24,738 nucleotides of DNA from JAKGBX01 sp965366835 (GTDB taxonomy: Bacteria > Pseudomonadota > Alphaproteobacteria > Rhodobacterales > Rhodobacteraceae). The stretch covers positions 1 to 24,738 of the forward strand of contig CBDUGF010000046.1 of assembly GCA_965366835.1 (NCBI GenBank), written 5' to 3'. The notes beneath the pieces are model-generated. The model was not told the origin of the DNA. It worked only from the letters and a program-made list of their open reading frames with translations, and did no database searches. This document shows, piece by piece, positions 6,448 through 14,349 of the stretch. Numbering within the stretch: position 1 is the stretch's first letter; each line of letters begins with the position of its first letter. Both the position numbers and the translations under genes were made by a program.

Positions 6448-8094
6448 ATGGATTTCAAGTTTGATCTGTCGGACCCGATCGGGATGATAAAACAGGGGTT
6501 GGAAGGCTTGGCGGAAGCCAGGCAAACAGCCCATCTAGAACGCCTTGACCTGCTGTCGCGATTTGAAAAGCGAGCCGCCTGGAAAGGCGACACGTGGACC
6601 TACTGGGATTTCGAAACCGCCCCGGAAGAACGTGCGCAACTGGAAGCCCAGAAGCTTTCAAAGCGGCAGGTCGATCAGCGTTGTGAAGACTGGATCGCCA
6701 AGGATGCCGCCACGAAACCGCCATTGGTGCGGTTGATCGAGACCGGTGCGGCCAGCGGCATGGCGGACAAGGTGCGCGCCCTTGTCGAGGCGGGAGAAGA
6801 CCCGAACACGGTATCTCTGCTCAAGGAAACGCCGCTCGAATACGCGCGTTACTTTGGCTACCGTGATGTCTTCGACCTCCTGATCGAACTGGGGGCCGAA
6901 GGTGAAAAAGCCGGGTTCAGCAAGCTGCATCATGCCGTGCGCTATGGAACATTGGCCGAGGTGATGCCGCTGATCGACAGCTTTGACATCCTGTGGTGGC
7001 GCCTTGATGCCAATTCGGTTCTGCAAGAGGCGGTTCAGGCGGAAAAGCCCGATGTGCTCAATGCCTTGTTGGACCTTATTTCCGCACAAGATCGTATTGA
7101 AGAGGAACAGGTGAGCATTTGTTGCGGCATGGCCGCGTCACTGGGCGAACCTGCATTGTTGCACCCGTTCCTCGAACACGGTGTGCAGCCCGAGGATGCG
7201 CTGGAAGCGACCTTGGAAAAATTCGATACGCAAACCCTCAAATTGCTCCTGGAGCACGGGGCGGATGTGCATCAGATCACGGATATCCTCATGTATCACA
7301 ACCAGCCCCTGCGCGTTACCGACGAGGCGGGGCAACCAGCGATAACCGAATATGTCAGAACGCTTCTGGATGCGGGCTGGCTCGTCGATGACCTCGGCGA
7401 ATTCGAGCGCGACCAGATCCGTTTTGTGACCGGGGCCTACATGATCCCTCAGCAGGACACGACTGCAATCGATTATCTGGACCCGGCCAGCCGCTGCGCG
7501 GGCCAGGCCAACCCGGAAGAGCGTACGCTGCCATACTATCTGGAAATGCTGCGCACCGGAGAAAGCTCGTATACCGCGCGACAACGCCTGCCGGGTTTGC
7601 CCGACGCGGCCTGGACGGCAGACAGGTTCGGGCAATCGACGACGCGCCTGCCGGATGGGCGATGGGTTCAGATCGGCGGCGAACACGAAGATTCATACGA
7701 CCGCGATTTCGTGATTTTCAGTGATGTTGTTCTTGTCCGACCAAACGGGACGGCGCGCATGTTCTTCTATCCCGCGTCGATCTTTCCACCAACCGATTTC
7801 CATACCGCCACGTTGATTGATGACGCGATCTGGATCATCGGCGGGCTCGGTTATCCGTCGGACAGGGAGGACGGTGTCACGCCCGTTTTCCGGCTCGATC
7901 TGGAAGGTTTCAGCATATCCCGCATCGAAACCAGCGGCGAAGCCCCGGGCTGGATCAGTCGTCATACCGCAGAGGTGGATGGACCCGTCATCACGGTTTC
8001 GGGCGGCAAGATTTCGTCTGCGGGCCAGTACCGTGATTTTCCAGAGGCCTATTCACTTGATGTGAAATCGTGCAAATGGACGCGGCTCGTCTAA
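6448..8094 (+). CDS. Ankyrin-repeat / kelch-repeat fusion protein
   Basis: A 548-residue protein with no signal peptide or membrane segment, so probably cytoplasmic. Residues about 90-330 contain ankyrin-like helical pairs, for example 'VRALVEAGEDPN..KETPLEYARYFG', 'FDLLIELGAEGEKAGFSKLHHAVRYG' and 'LKLLLEHGADVHQI'. The C-terminus has three kelch-type strands about 55 residues apart: RLPDGRWVQIGG (about 400-411), HTATLIDDAIWIIGG (452-466) and HTAEVDGPVITVSGG (about 506-520). Three blades are too few for a closed propeller, so the domain may be partial or the other blades divergent. Both repeat types are protein-binding scaffolds and no catalytic motif was seen. Codon use is less G+C-biased than in neighbouring genes and the gene stands alone between gene-poor gaps, which suggests acquisition by transfer. 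The function is unknown; an effector, immunity or binding role is possible but unproven. Confidence 0.8.
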   Translation: MDFKFDLSDPIGMIKQGLEGLAEARQTAHLERLDLLSRFEKRAAWKGDTWTYWDFETAPEERAQLEAQKLSKRQVDQRCEDWIAKDAATKPPLVRLIETGAASGMADKVRALVEAGEDPNTVSLLKETPLEYARYFGYRDVFDLLIELGAEGEKAGFSKLHHAVRYGTLAEVMPLIDSFDILWWRLDANSVLQEAVQAEKPDVLNALLDLISAQDRIEEEQVSICCGMAASLGEPALLHPFLEHGVQPEDALEATLEKFDTQTLKLLLEHGADVHQITDILMYHNQPLRVTDEAGQPAITEYVRTLLDAGWLVDDLGEFERDQIRFVTGAYMIPQQDTTAIDYLDPASRCAGQANPEERTLPYYLEMLRTGESSYTARQRLPGLPDAAWTADRFGQSTTRLPDGRWVQIGGEHEDSYDRDFVIFSDVVLVRPNGTARMFFYPASIFPPTDFHTATLIDDAIWIIGGLGYPSDREDGVTPVFRLDLEGFSISRIETSGEAPGWISRHTAEVDGPVITVSGGKISSAGQYRDFPEAYSLDVKSCKWTRLV

Positions 8095-8105
8095 AATCGG
8101 CTCAC

Positions 8106-8310
8106 CTATAACGCGGAACGCTTTGGAGCCTGCAGCGGCATACTGTCGTCATGTGCGAAACCGACGAGCCTGACCACCTCCGAGATCATGCTTCCTCCGA
8201 AGGTTTCGGCCAATGAAGCAAAGAACTCGCTTTTTCGATCTTGGCATTCAACTCCTCGGGCTCAAAGCCAGCGTCGGCAGCGATTTCCATTATGCGTTTG
8301 GCCCATGGAT
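8106..8310 (-). pseudogene. Probable frameshifted gene relic (unidentified C-terminal fragment)
   Basis: On the minus strand two short frames look protein-like and join head to tail. One, ending at the TGA 8186-8188, reads KRIMEIAADAGFEPEELNAK and a few residues more. The other, ending at TAG 8106-8108, reads SEFFASLAETFGGSM then ISEVVRLVGFAHDDS and a short tail. The join falls near a run of five A's (gaaaaagcg on the minus strand), a typical indel site, so a single frameshift would yield one continuous C-terminal fragment of about 65 residues. The family is not recognised. Each piece alone is under 60 codons. Confidence 0.3.
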
Positions 8311-8311
8311 G

Positions 8312-8337
8312 AAAAGAAAGCCCGCTTGACACCGGGC
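8312..8337 (-). terminator. Rho-independent terminator for the peptidase operon
   Basis: On the minus strand GCCCG (8337-8333), an 8-base loop and CGGGC (8324-8320) form a stem followed immediately by TTTCTTTT (8319-8312). It lies about 70 bases past the stop of the M20 peptidase gene (8408), the last gene of the long minus-strand operon. The stem is short (5 bp) but G+C-only and the T-run is good. Confidence 0.6.
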
Positions 8338-8407
8338 CTTCCGTGGTTTCGCACCGCCTGCAATGCGGGCCTGATCGGTCTGCAGCTGTGCCGGATGACG
8401 ACCGGGC

Positions 8408-9541
8408 TTATTTCAGCCGCATCAGCAATCCTGCCATCAGCCGGGCGCGCTCGGTCAGGCTGTCGACCTTGATATGTTCGGTGAGCGTATGCAGCCCTTC
8501 GCCGCGAACGCCGAGGGAATCGAGCGTCGGGATGCCCATGTAGCCGGTGAAATTGCCGTCCGATCCGCCGCCCTGGCTGCGGCCTTTCATTTCGAAGCCA
8601 AGCTCCTTGGCAATGTCGCGCGCAAGGTCGAAGATTTCCATGGTGCCGGGCTGATCCGGCTCCCAGACCGGGCGGGTGACGCCGCGGGTGACCTGAAAAT
8701 CGACGCCGTTCACTTCGCCTTGCAAGGCCATCATCCGGGCCACGCCCTCATCTAGGTCCTCTTGTTTCTTGGCCATGGTCAGCGCCTGCGCATCGCAGAA
8801 GGACGACACGCAGTTGACCCATTGCCCGGCGTGGATCACGCCGACGCTGAAGGTGCAATCCGGGCCGGTCATGTCCTCGATCTCGATGATCTTGCGGGCC
8901 ATCGCGGCGATTGCCGATTTGCCATCGGCAAGCCGCGCGCCGGCATGGCTGGGCGCGCCCACGGTGCGCAGGTTGAAGCGCGCGATGGCATAGCGCCCGA
9001 TGGTCACGCCGCCATCGTCATGTCCGGGCTCGGGGACCAGCACGTATTTGTTGCGCGCCGCCTCGGCCTCGATCAGGCTGCGGGTCGATGGCGTGCCGAC
9101 CTCCTCATCGGGGGTGAACAACACCGTCACCGGCAAAGGTGTCTGCAGCCCGGCGCGGATCAACTGGCGGATCGCCTCGACGCTGATGTAATTGCCGCCC
9201 TTCATGTCCATGATGCCGGGGCCATAGCAGAGATTGCCGTCGCGCTTGAACGGCAGCACGTCGAGCGTTCCGATCGGATGCACCGTATCCATGTGCCCGG
9301 CGATCAGGATGCCGGGGGTCTTGCCCATGTCAGGGTGCGGAAAACGGGCACGCAGAGAGCCGCCAAAGCCCATGCGGCCAGGGATACGCTCGACCGTGGC
9401 GCCCGCGGCCAGCTCGTAGGCGGCGAGATCCATCATCCGGTCAACGGCGGCGGCGTCATAGGTCGGGCTTTCGCATTCGATCCAGGGCTTGAGGCCGGCC
9501 AGCATTTCATCGGTGTCAAAGGGCAATTCGAGGGGATTCAT
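8408..9541 (-). CDS. M20-family metallopeptidase, glutamate carboxypeptidase (CPG2)-like
   Basis: A 377-residue co-catalytic zinc peptidase of the M20 family with all core motifs: GHMDTVHP (His83, Asp85), GPGIMDMKGG (Asp112) and TPDEEVGT (Glu146 catalytic base, Glu147 ligand), followed by a lid/dimerisation domain (about 180-290) and a late GEGLHTLTEH segment carrying the last zinc-ligand His. Layout and spacing resemble carboxypeptidase G2 and ArgE/DapE-type enzymes, which remove a C-terminal residue or an N-acyl group. There is no signal peptide, so it acts in the cytoplasm, after import. It is the last gene of the ABC-transporter operon, 12 bases after the M20D gene. A weak AGGA site precedes ATG 9539-9541. 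The exact substrate is unknown. Confidence 0.9.
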   Translation of the reverse strand: MNPLELPFDTDEMLAGLKPWIECESPTYDAAAVDRMMDLAAYELAAGATVERIPGRMGFGGSLRARFPHPDMGKTPGILIAGHMDTVHPIGTLDVLPFKRDGNLCYGPGIMDMKGGNYISVEAIRQLIRAGLQTPLPVTVLFTPDEEVGTPSTRSLIEAEAARNKYVLVPEPGHDDGGVTIGRYAIARFNLRTVGAPSHAGARLADGKSAIAAMARKIIEIEDMTGPDCTFSVGVIHAGQWVNCVSSFCDAQALTMAKKQEDLDEGVARMMALQGEVNGVDFQVTRGVTRPVWEPDQPGTMEIFDLARDIAKELGFEMKGRSQGGGSDGNFTGYMGIPTLDSLGVRGEGLHTLTEHIKVDSLTERARLMAGLLMRLK

Positions 9542-9553
9542 GAGGTGTTTCCT

Positions 9554-10717
9554 TCAGAGGGACATGCGGCGTTCGGCGATGCGCGCCATGATCGAGGCGC
9601 CGACCGGCAGCAGCTCGGGATCGAGGAAGAAGCTGGGATTGTGCAGCCCGGTGGTGCCGGCATGGCCGACCCGGCAATAGGCGCCGGGGATGGCCTTGAG
9701 CATGTCGGCGAAATCCTCCGAGCCGGTCGCCGGTTCGACGCTGCCCGAGACGTTGTCCTTGCCGACGATATCGACGGCGGCTTCAAGATAGGCATCCGAC
9801 AGGTCGGCATCGTTGACCAGCACGTCGAACACATTGCGCAGGTCGATGCGGATCTCGACGCCATAGGCCTTGGCGAAGCCCTCGCAAAGCTCGCGCATCC
9901 GGGTTTCGGCCAGCTCGCAGACCTCATCCTTGAAATAGCGGATGGTTCCGGCCAGCTCGGCCGTGTCGGGCACGATGTTGTAGGCCGAGCCGGAATGCAG
10001 CTGGGTCACCGACAGAACGCAGGTATCGAGCGGCGCGATGTTGCGCGACAGGATGGTTTGCAGGCTGCCGACAAGCGCCGAGGCGATGACCAGCGGATCG
10101 CGCGATTGCTGCGGCATGGCGGCGTGGCTGCCCTTGCCCTGGATAGTGATGTCGAAGAACGACGCTCCGGCCATCGCCGGCCCGGCGCAGATGCCGAAGG
10201 TGCCCGGCTCGCCATTGGGCCAGTTGTGCATGCCATAGACCTCGTCGCAGGGGAAACGATCGAACAGGCCGGCCTTGAGCATGCCGCGCGCGCCGCCCAG
10301 CCCCTCTTCGGCGGGCTGGAAGATCAGCACCACGGTGCCGGCGAAATCGCGGGTCTTGGCGAGGTGCTTGGCAGCGCCGAGCAGCATGGTGGTGTGGCTG
10401 TCATGGCCGCAGGCATGCATCACGCCGGGATGGGTCGAGGCGTAGGAGAGGTTGGTCTCCTCGTGAATCGGCAGCGCGTCCATATCGGCGCGCAAGCCGA
10501 TCCGGCGGCTGCCTTCGCGCTTGCCCTTGATCAGGCCGACGACGCCGGTTTCGGCGATCCCGGTATGGACCTCGTCGACGCCGTATTCCTTGAGCTTCGC
10601 CGCCACGACTCCGGCGGTGCGCCGTTCCTGAAAGCCGATCTCGGGATGGGCGTGCAGATCCTTGAAGATGGCGGTCAGCTCGTCGGTGCTTTCGGCGATG
10701 ATCGGCAGAATGTCCAT
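9554..10717 (-). CDS. M20D-type amidohydrolase (hippurate hydrolase / N-acyl-amino-acid deacylase-like)
   Basis: A 387-residue enzyme of the M20D subfamily, shown by LHAHPEIGFQE near the N-terminus, GLRADMDALPI (about 74-84), HACGHDSHTTMLLGAA (Cys103 and His105 as metal ligands) and FQPAEEG (Glu137/138). Members hydrolyse hippurate, N-acetyl- or other N-acyl amino acids, indole-3-acetyl conjugates, or short dipeptides. No signal peptide is present. The start ATG (10715-10717) has a strong AAGGAGAG site just upstream on the minus strand. It follows the ABC ATPase gene by 74 bases and precedes the CPG2-like peptidase by 12, so all are probably co-transcribed. Pairing with a peptide transporter suggests that it trims an imported acylated amino acid or peptide. 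Confidence 0.92.
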   Translation of the reverse strand: MDILPIIAESTDELTAIFKDLHAHPEIGFQERRTAGVVAAKLKEYGVDEVHTGIAETGVVGLIKGKREGSRRIGLRADMDALPIHEETNLSYASTHPGVMHACGHDSHTTMLLGAAKHLAKTRDFAGTVVLIFQPAEEGLGGARGMLKAGLFDRFPCDEVYGMHNWPNGEPGTFGICAGPAMAGASFFDITIQGKGSHAAMPQQSRDPLVIASALVGSLQTILSRNIAPLDTCVLSVTQLHSGSAYNIVPDTAELAGTIRYFKDEVCELAETRMRELCEGFAKAYGVEIRIDLRNVFDVLVNDADLSDAYLEAAVDIVGKDNVSGSVEPATGSEDFADMLKAIPGAYCRVGHAGTTGLHNPSFFLDPELLPVGASIMARIAERRMSL

Positions 10718-10791
10718 GATGCTCTCTCCTTGTTCAATCCCGGAATCGCGCGGGGCGTTTCAGGTGGGGTGTTCGGTCGGTGTGTCGCTGC

Positions 10792-12423
10792 TCAGCCCGC
10801 CTCGGCAAAGGGGCGGAAATTGGCGAAATCCCAGTGCCGCCCGGGGGCGGCGGAGATCAGCGCCTTGGTATAATCCTGCTTCGGCGCGCCAAGCACCTGT
10901 TCGGCGGTGCCATATTCGACCACGCGGCCATATTGCATGACGATCACGTCGTCGCAGATCTGTGCCGCCACGCCGAGATCATGGGTGATGAACAGGATGC
11001 CGAGGCCGAGCCGCTCCTGCAATTCGGCCAGAAGGTCGAGCACCTGCGCCTGCACCGAAACGTCGAGCGCCGAGACCGCCTCGTCGGCGACCAGCACGTC
11101 CGGGTCCATCGCCAGCGCGCGGGCAATCGCGATGCGCTGGCGCTGGCCGCCGGAAAACTGGTGCGGGAAGCGGTCGACCGCACTGGCGGGCAAGCCAACC
11201 AGCTTGAGCAACTCGCGCGCGCGCTTCATCGCCGCGTCGCGCGCCACGCCGAAATTGAGCGGGCCCTCGATGATCGACTGGCCGACCTCGATGCGAGGGT
11301 TGAGCGAGCGCATCGGATCCTGGAACACGATCTGGATCTTCTTGCGCTGGGGTTTGAGATCGCGCTGGCTGAGCCGGGCGATATCCTTGCCGCCGACCAT
11401 GATGCGCCCCGATGTCGGGTCGATCAGGCGCATGATGCAGCGCGCCACGGTGGATTTGCCCGAACCGCTCTCGCCGACGATGCCGAGTGTGCGGCCCTTG
11501 GTCAGCGTGATGTTGACATCCTGCGCCGCCTTGACCTCGCGGCTGCGCCCGATGAATCCCGTGCCGCCGTAGGTCTTGCTCAGATCGTCGGTGGCCAGCA
11601 CGATCTGATCGGATTGCACGGCGCGCGGCTGGCGCGGCACCTGGCTCGGCACCGAGCGCAGAAGATCGCGGGTGTAATCGGTCTGCGGATGGCGCAGCAG
11701 CGAATCGACGCCTTGGGTCTCCATCACCTCGCCCAGCTTGAGCACGGTCACATCATCGGCGATTTCCGAAACCACGCCCATGTCATGGGTGATGAACAAC
11801 ACCGCCGTGCCCTGATTTTCGCGCAGCTCGCGGATCAGGCTGAGGATCTGGGCCTGGGTGGTCACGTCGAGCGCGGTTGTCGGCTCGTCGGCGATCAGCA
11901 GCTGTGGGCGCATGATCAGCGCCATCGCGATCATGATGCGCTGGCGCTGGCCGCCGGACAGCTGGTGCGGGAAGCTGCGAAAGAGCTTCTCCACATCCGG
12001 CAGGTGCACCGCCTCCATCATTTCCAGCACACGCTTGCGCTGGGCGTTTTGCGACAGGTCGCTGTGGAACTCCAGCACCTCCTGAATCTGCTGGCCGACA
12101 CGGGCGACAGGGTTCAGGGCGGTCATCGGCTCCTGAAAGATCATCGACATGGCGGTGGCGCGCAGATTGCGCATCCGCGACGGGCTCGCCGTGAGCAGCT
12201 CTTCGCCCTTGAGCATGATCGACCCGGCGATGGGCGAAAGCACCTTGGGCAGGAGGCCCATCGTCGCCAGCGCGGTGAGCGATTTGCCCGAGCCGCTTTC
12301 GCCGACAAGGCACATGGTCTGACCGGGGCGGATCTTGAGATTGAGCCCCTTGACCACCTGCTGATCCTCGTCGCCATTCAAGGCGATGCGAAGGTTGGAG
12401 ATTTCGAGGAGGTTGTCACTCAT
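10792..12423 (-). CDS. Double-domain ABC transporter ATP-binding protein (DppD-DppF fusion, peptide/nickel type)
   Basis: A 543-residue protein with two complete nucleotide-binding domains. Domain 1 has Walker A GESGSGKS (41-48), signature LSGGQRQR (about 154-161), Walker B LLIADEPTTALD and switch His in FITHDMG. Domain 2 has Walker A GESGSGKST (about 313-321), signature FSGGQRQR (about 421), VLVADEAVSALD and FITHDLG. DEAVSALD in domain 2 is the form usual in DppF/OppF. Such fused ATPases (as in GsiA or YejF) drive dipeptide, oligopeptide or glutathione importers. The ATG at 12421-12423 overlaps the permease stop in an ATGA; the frame is open upstream, but that is only overlap with the permease gene. 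It sits at the inner membrane with the two permeases. Confidence 0.95.
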   Translation of the reverse strand: MSDNLLEISNLRIALNGDEDQQVVKGLNLKIRPGQTMCLVGESGSGKSLTALATMGLLPKVLSPIAGSIMLKGEELLTASPSRMRNLRATAMSMIFQEPMTALNPVARVGQQIQEVLEFHSDLSQNAQRKRVLEMMEAVHLPDVEKLFRSFPHQLSGGQRQRIMIAMALIMRPQLLIADEPTTALDVTTQAQILSLIRELRENQGTAVLFITHDMGVVSEIADDVTVLKLGEVMETQGVDSLLRHPQTDYTRDLLRSVPSQVPRQPRAVQSDQIVLATDDLSKTYGGTGFIGRSREVKAAQDVNITLTKGRTLGIVGESGSGKSTVARCIMRLIDPTSGRIMVGGKDIARLSQRDLKPQRKKIQIVFQDPMRSLNPRIEVGQSIIEGPLNFGVARDAAMKRARELLKLVGLPASAVDRFPHQFSGGQRQRIAIARALAMDPDVLVADEAVSALDVSVQAQVLDLLAELQERLGLGILFITHDLGVAAQICDDVIVMQYGRVVEYGTAEQVLGAPKQDYTKALISAAPGRHWDFANFRPFAEAG

Positions 12424-13310
12424 CTTTCGATGCCCCGCTGTGCCATTCTGGGATCGAGCGCGTCGCGCACGGCGTCGCCCAACAGGTTGATCGAAAGGAT
12501 CGCCAAAGACACCACGAGGCCGGGCCAGAGCACGATGCCGGGGTTGATCTGAAAATAGATCCGCCCTTCGGCCATGATGTTGCCCCAGGACGGCGTCTCG
12601 GGATTGATGCCGGCGCCGAGGAACGACAGGATCGCCTCGGTCAGGATGGCAGAGGCGCAGATGTAGGTGCCCTGGATGATCAGCGGTGCGACGGTGTTGG
12701 GTACCAGATGGCGGCGCATGATCAGCCAGGTCGAGGAGCCTGCGGCGATGGCCGCTTCGACATAGGGCTCTTCGCGCGCCGAAAGCACCACCGAGCGCAC
12801 CAGGCGCACGACGCGCGGCACCTCGGGGATGGTGATGGCGACGAGGACGGTCCACAAGCTGGCGCCCCAGAGCGAGACGATGGCAATGGCCAAGAGGATG
12901 CTGGGGATCGCCATGAGGCCATCGACCATGCGCATCAGCACCGCGTCGATCCAGCGGATATACCCGGCCAGCAAGCCCAGCAGCAGCCCGAACGCCACCG
13001 CGAAGATCGCCGATGCCAAGCCCACGACCAGCGATATCCGCCCGCCATAGATGATGCGGGAAAAAAGATCGCGGCCATAGGCATCGGTGCCGAGCCAATG
13101 GATCTCGCTGGGTGGCTTGAGGCGCATCGCCGGGGTGAGGCGCACCGGATCATGCGGCACCACCAAGGGCGCGAATAGCGCCGACAGCACGATCAGCGCC
13201 AGCAGCGCCGAGGCCAGCATGGCCAGGGGGCTCGACATCACGATCTCGCGCACCCGGCTCAGCGGCGAGATGCGATCGGGCGGCTCGATGATGGTTGTCT
13301 GATCGGTCAT
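12420..13310 (-). CDS. ABC transporter permease, DppC-like
   Basis: A 296-residue inner-membrane protein with about six hydrophobic segments. It has a cytoplasmic N-terminus, a periplasmic loop after TM1 (containing LKPPSEIHWLGTDAYGRDLFSRI, the hallmark of DppC/OppC permeases) and an EAA-type coupling loop (YVEAAIAAGSSTWLIMRRHLVPNT) that contacts the ATPase. It pairs with the DppB-like permease upstream to form the translocation channel for a peptide-type substrate. It overlaps by 4 bases with both the preceding permease (13307-13310) and the following ATPase (12420-12423), indicating tightly coupled translation. Confidence 0.95.
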   Translation of the reverse strand: MTDQTTIIEPPDRISPLSRVREIVMSSPLAMLASALLALIVLSALFAPLVVPHDPVRLTPAMRLKPPSEIHWLGTDAYGRDLFSRIIYGGRISLVVGLASAIFAVAFGLLLGLLAGYIRWIDAVLMRMVDGLMAIPSILLAIAIVSLWGASLWTVLVAITIPEVPRVVRLVRSVVLSAREEPYVEAAIAAGSSTWLIMRRHLVPNTVAPLIIQGTYICASAILTEAILSFLGAGINPETPSWGNIMAEGRIYFQINPGIVLWPGLVVSLAILSINLLGDAVRDALDPRMAQRGIER

Positions 13311-14251
13311 GAGTAACGGATCCTCGGGTCAAGCAGGACATAGGCGATGTCGATCAACAGGTTGATGACGACATAGATCAGCGAGGCCAGCAGGATCACC
13401 GCCTGGATCACCGGATAGTCGCGCGCCAGCACCGCATCGACGGTGAGACGCCCGAGCCCCGGCAGGTTGAACACGCTTTCGGTCACCACCACGCCGGAGA
13501 TGATCAGGGCGAAGCCGATGCCGATCACGGTGATGATCGGCACCGAGCAATTGCGCAGCGCGTGGCGCATCAGGACCCGGCTTTCGGGCAGGCCCTTGGC
13601 CCGGGCGGTGCGGATGTAATCGTCGCCGAGAATCTCCAGCATCGAGGTGCGGGTGATGCGCGCGATCAGCGCGATGTAGAGCAAGGTGAGGGTGAAGGTC
13701 GGCAGGGCGATACGTTGCAGGAACGGGCCAAGGCCGTCGCCGATCGGTCGGAAGCCCTGCACCGGGAACCAATTCAGCTCCATCGAGAACAGCGAAATCA
13801 TCAGGTAGCCGATTACGAAGACCGGCACGGAAAAGCCGAGCACCGAGAGCAGCATCACGAAGCGGTCGATCAGCGTGCCCTGTTTCCATGCCGCGATCAC
13901 GCCGAGCGGCACGGCGATGATGACCGACAGGATGATGGTGGTCAGCGCGAGGCTGATGGTCGGCTCCATCCGGGCCGAGATCAGCTCGATCACCGGTTTG
14001 CCCGACAGGATCGAGGTGCCGAAATCGCCCTGAAGCAATCGGCCGATCCATTTGAAGAATTGCGTGAACAGCGGTTCGTTCAGCCCCAGCGAATCGCGGA
14101 TCCTCTCGAGCTGTTCGGGGGTCGCGGTGTCACCTGCGATGATGGCCGCCGGATCGCCCGGCGTGAGCCGCAGCAGCAGAAAGACGAAAAGCGCAACGAA
14201 GCCCATGACAGGTATGGCCGCCAACAATCGCTGCAGGATGTAGCCGTACAT
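13307..14251 (-). CDS. ABC transporter permease, DppB-like
   Basis: A 314-residue inner-membrane permease. The start M-Y-G-Y-I-L-Q-R-L-L is typical of DppB, followed by LLRLTPGDPA and the sequence around GLNEPLFTQFFKWIGRLLQGDFG, both characteristic of DppB/OppB proteins. There are six membrane segments and an EAA loop (DDYIRTARAKGLPESRVLMRHALRN). The open frame extends 11 codons upstream to 14284, but ATG 14249-14251 was chosen because an AAGGGA site precedes it at normal spacing and the protein start matches the family. It is separated from the binding-protein gene by 98 bases holding a hairpin, and overlaps the DppC-like gene by 4 bases. Confidence 0.94.
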   Translation of the reverse strand: MYGYILQRLLAAIPVMGFVALFVFLLLRLTPGDPAAIIAGDTATPEQLERIRDSLGLNEPLFTQFFKWIGRLLQGDFGTSILSGKPVIELISARMEPTISLALTTIILSVIIAVPLGVIAAWKQGTLIDRFVMLLSVLGFSVPVFVIGYLMISLFSMELNWFPVQGFRPIGDGLGPFLQRIALPTFTLTLLYIALIARITRTSMLEILGDDYIRTARAKGLPESRVLMRHALRNCSVPIITVIGIGFALIISGVVVTESVFNLPGLGRLTVDAVLARDYPVIQAVILLASLIYVVINLLIDIAYVLLDPRIRYS

Positions 14252-14316
14252 TTCCAGTCCCTTTCGATTTCGCGGCACAATCACGTCGCGCCGGCCTGGC
14301 GCCGCCGCGAGGCGGC

Positions 14317-14336
14317 CCCGCGCAAGAATGCGCGGG
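14317..14336 (-). other. Intercistronic hairpin between binding-protein and permease genes
   Basis: CCCGCGCA (14317-14324) and TGCGCGGG (14329-14336) form a perfect 8-bp stem with a 4-base loop (AGAA on plus). It lies 13 bases after the stop of the substrate-binding protein and lacks a T-run. In many ABC operons such a structure protects the upstream mRNA, or partly terminates, so that the binding protein is made in excess of the permeases. Confidence 0.6.
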
Positions 14337-14349
14337 ACCGGCCGTTTGC

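Noticed and set aside
8762..10873. A 703-codon plus-strand open frame antisense to two peptidase genes
   Set aside because: It is the complement of two well-supported M20 genes in G+C-rich DNA; the translation is rich in low-complexity Ala/Gly/His/Asp with no family motif.
12424..13098. N-terminal extension of the ABC ATPase frame to a 768-residue protein
   Set aside because: The extension lies wholly inside the DppC-like permease gene in another frame, is Arg-rich, and a proper ATG with ATGA overlap exists at 12421-12423.
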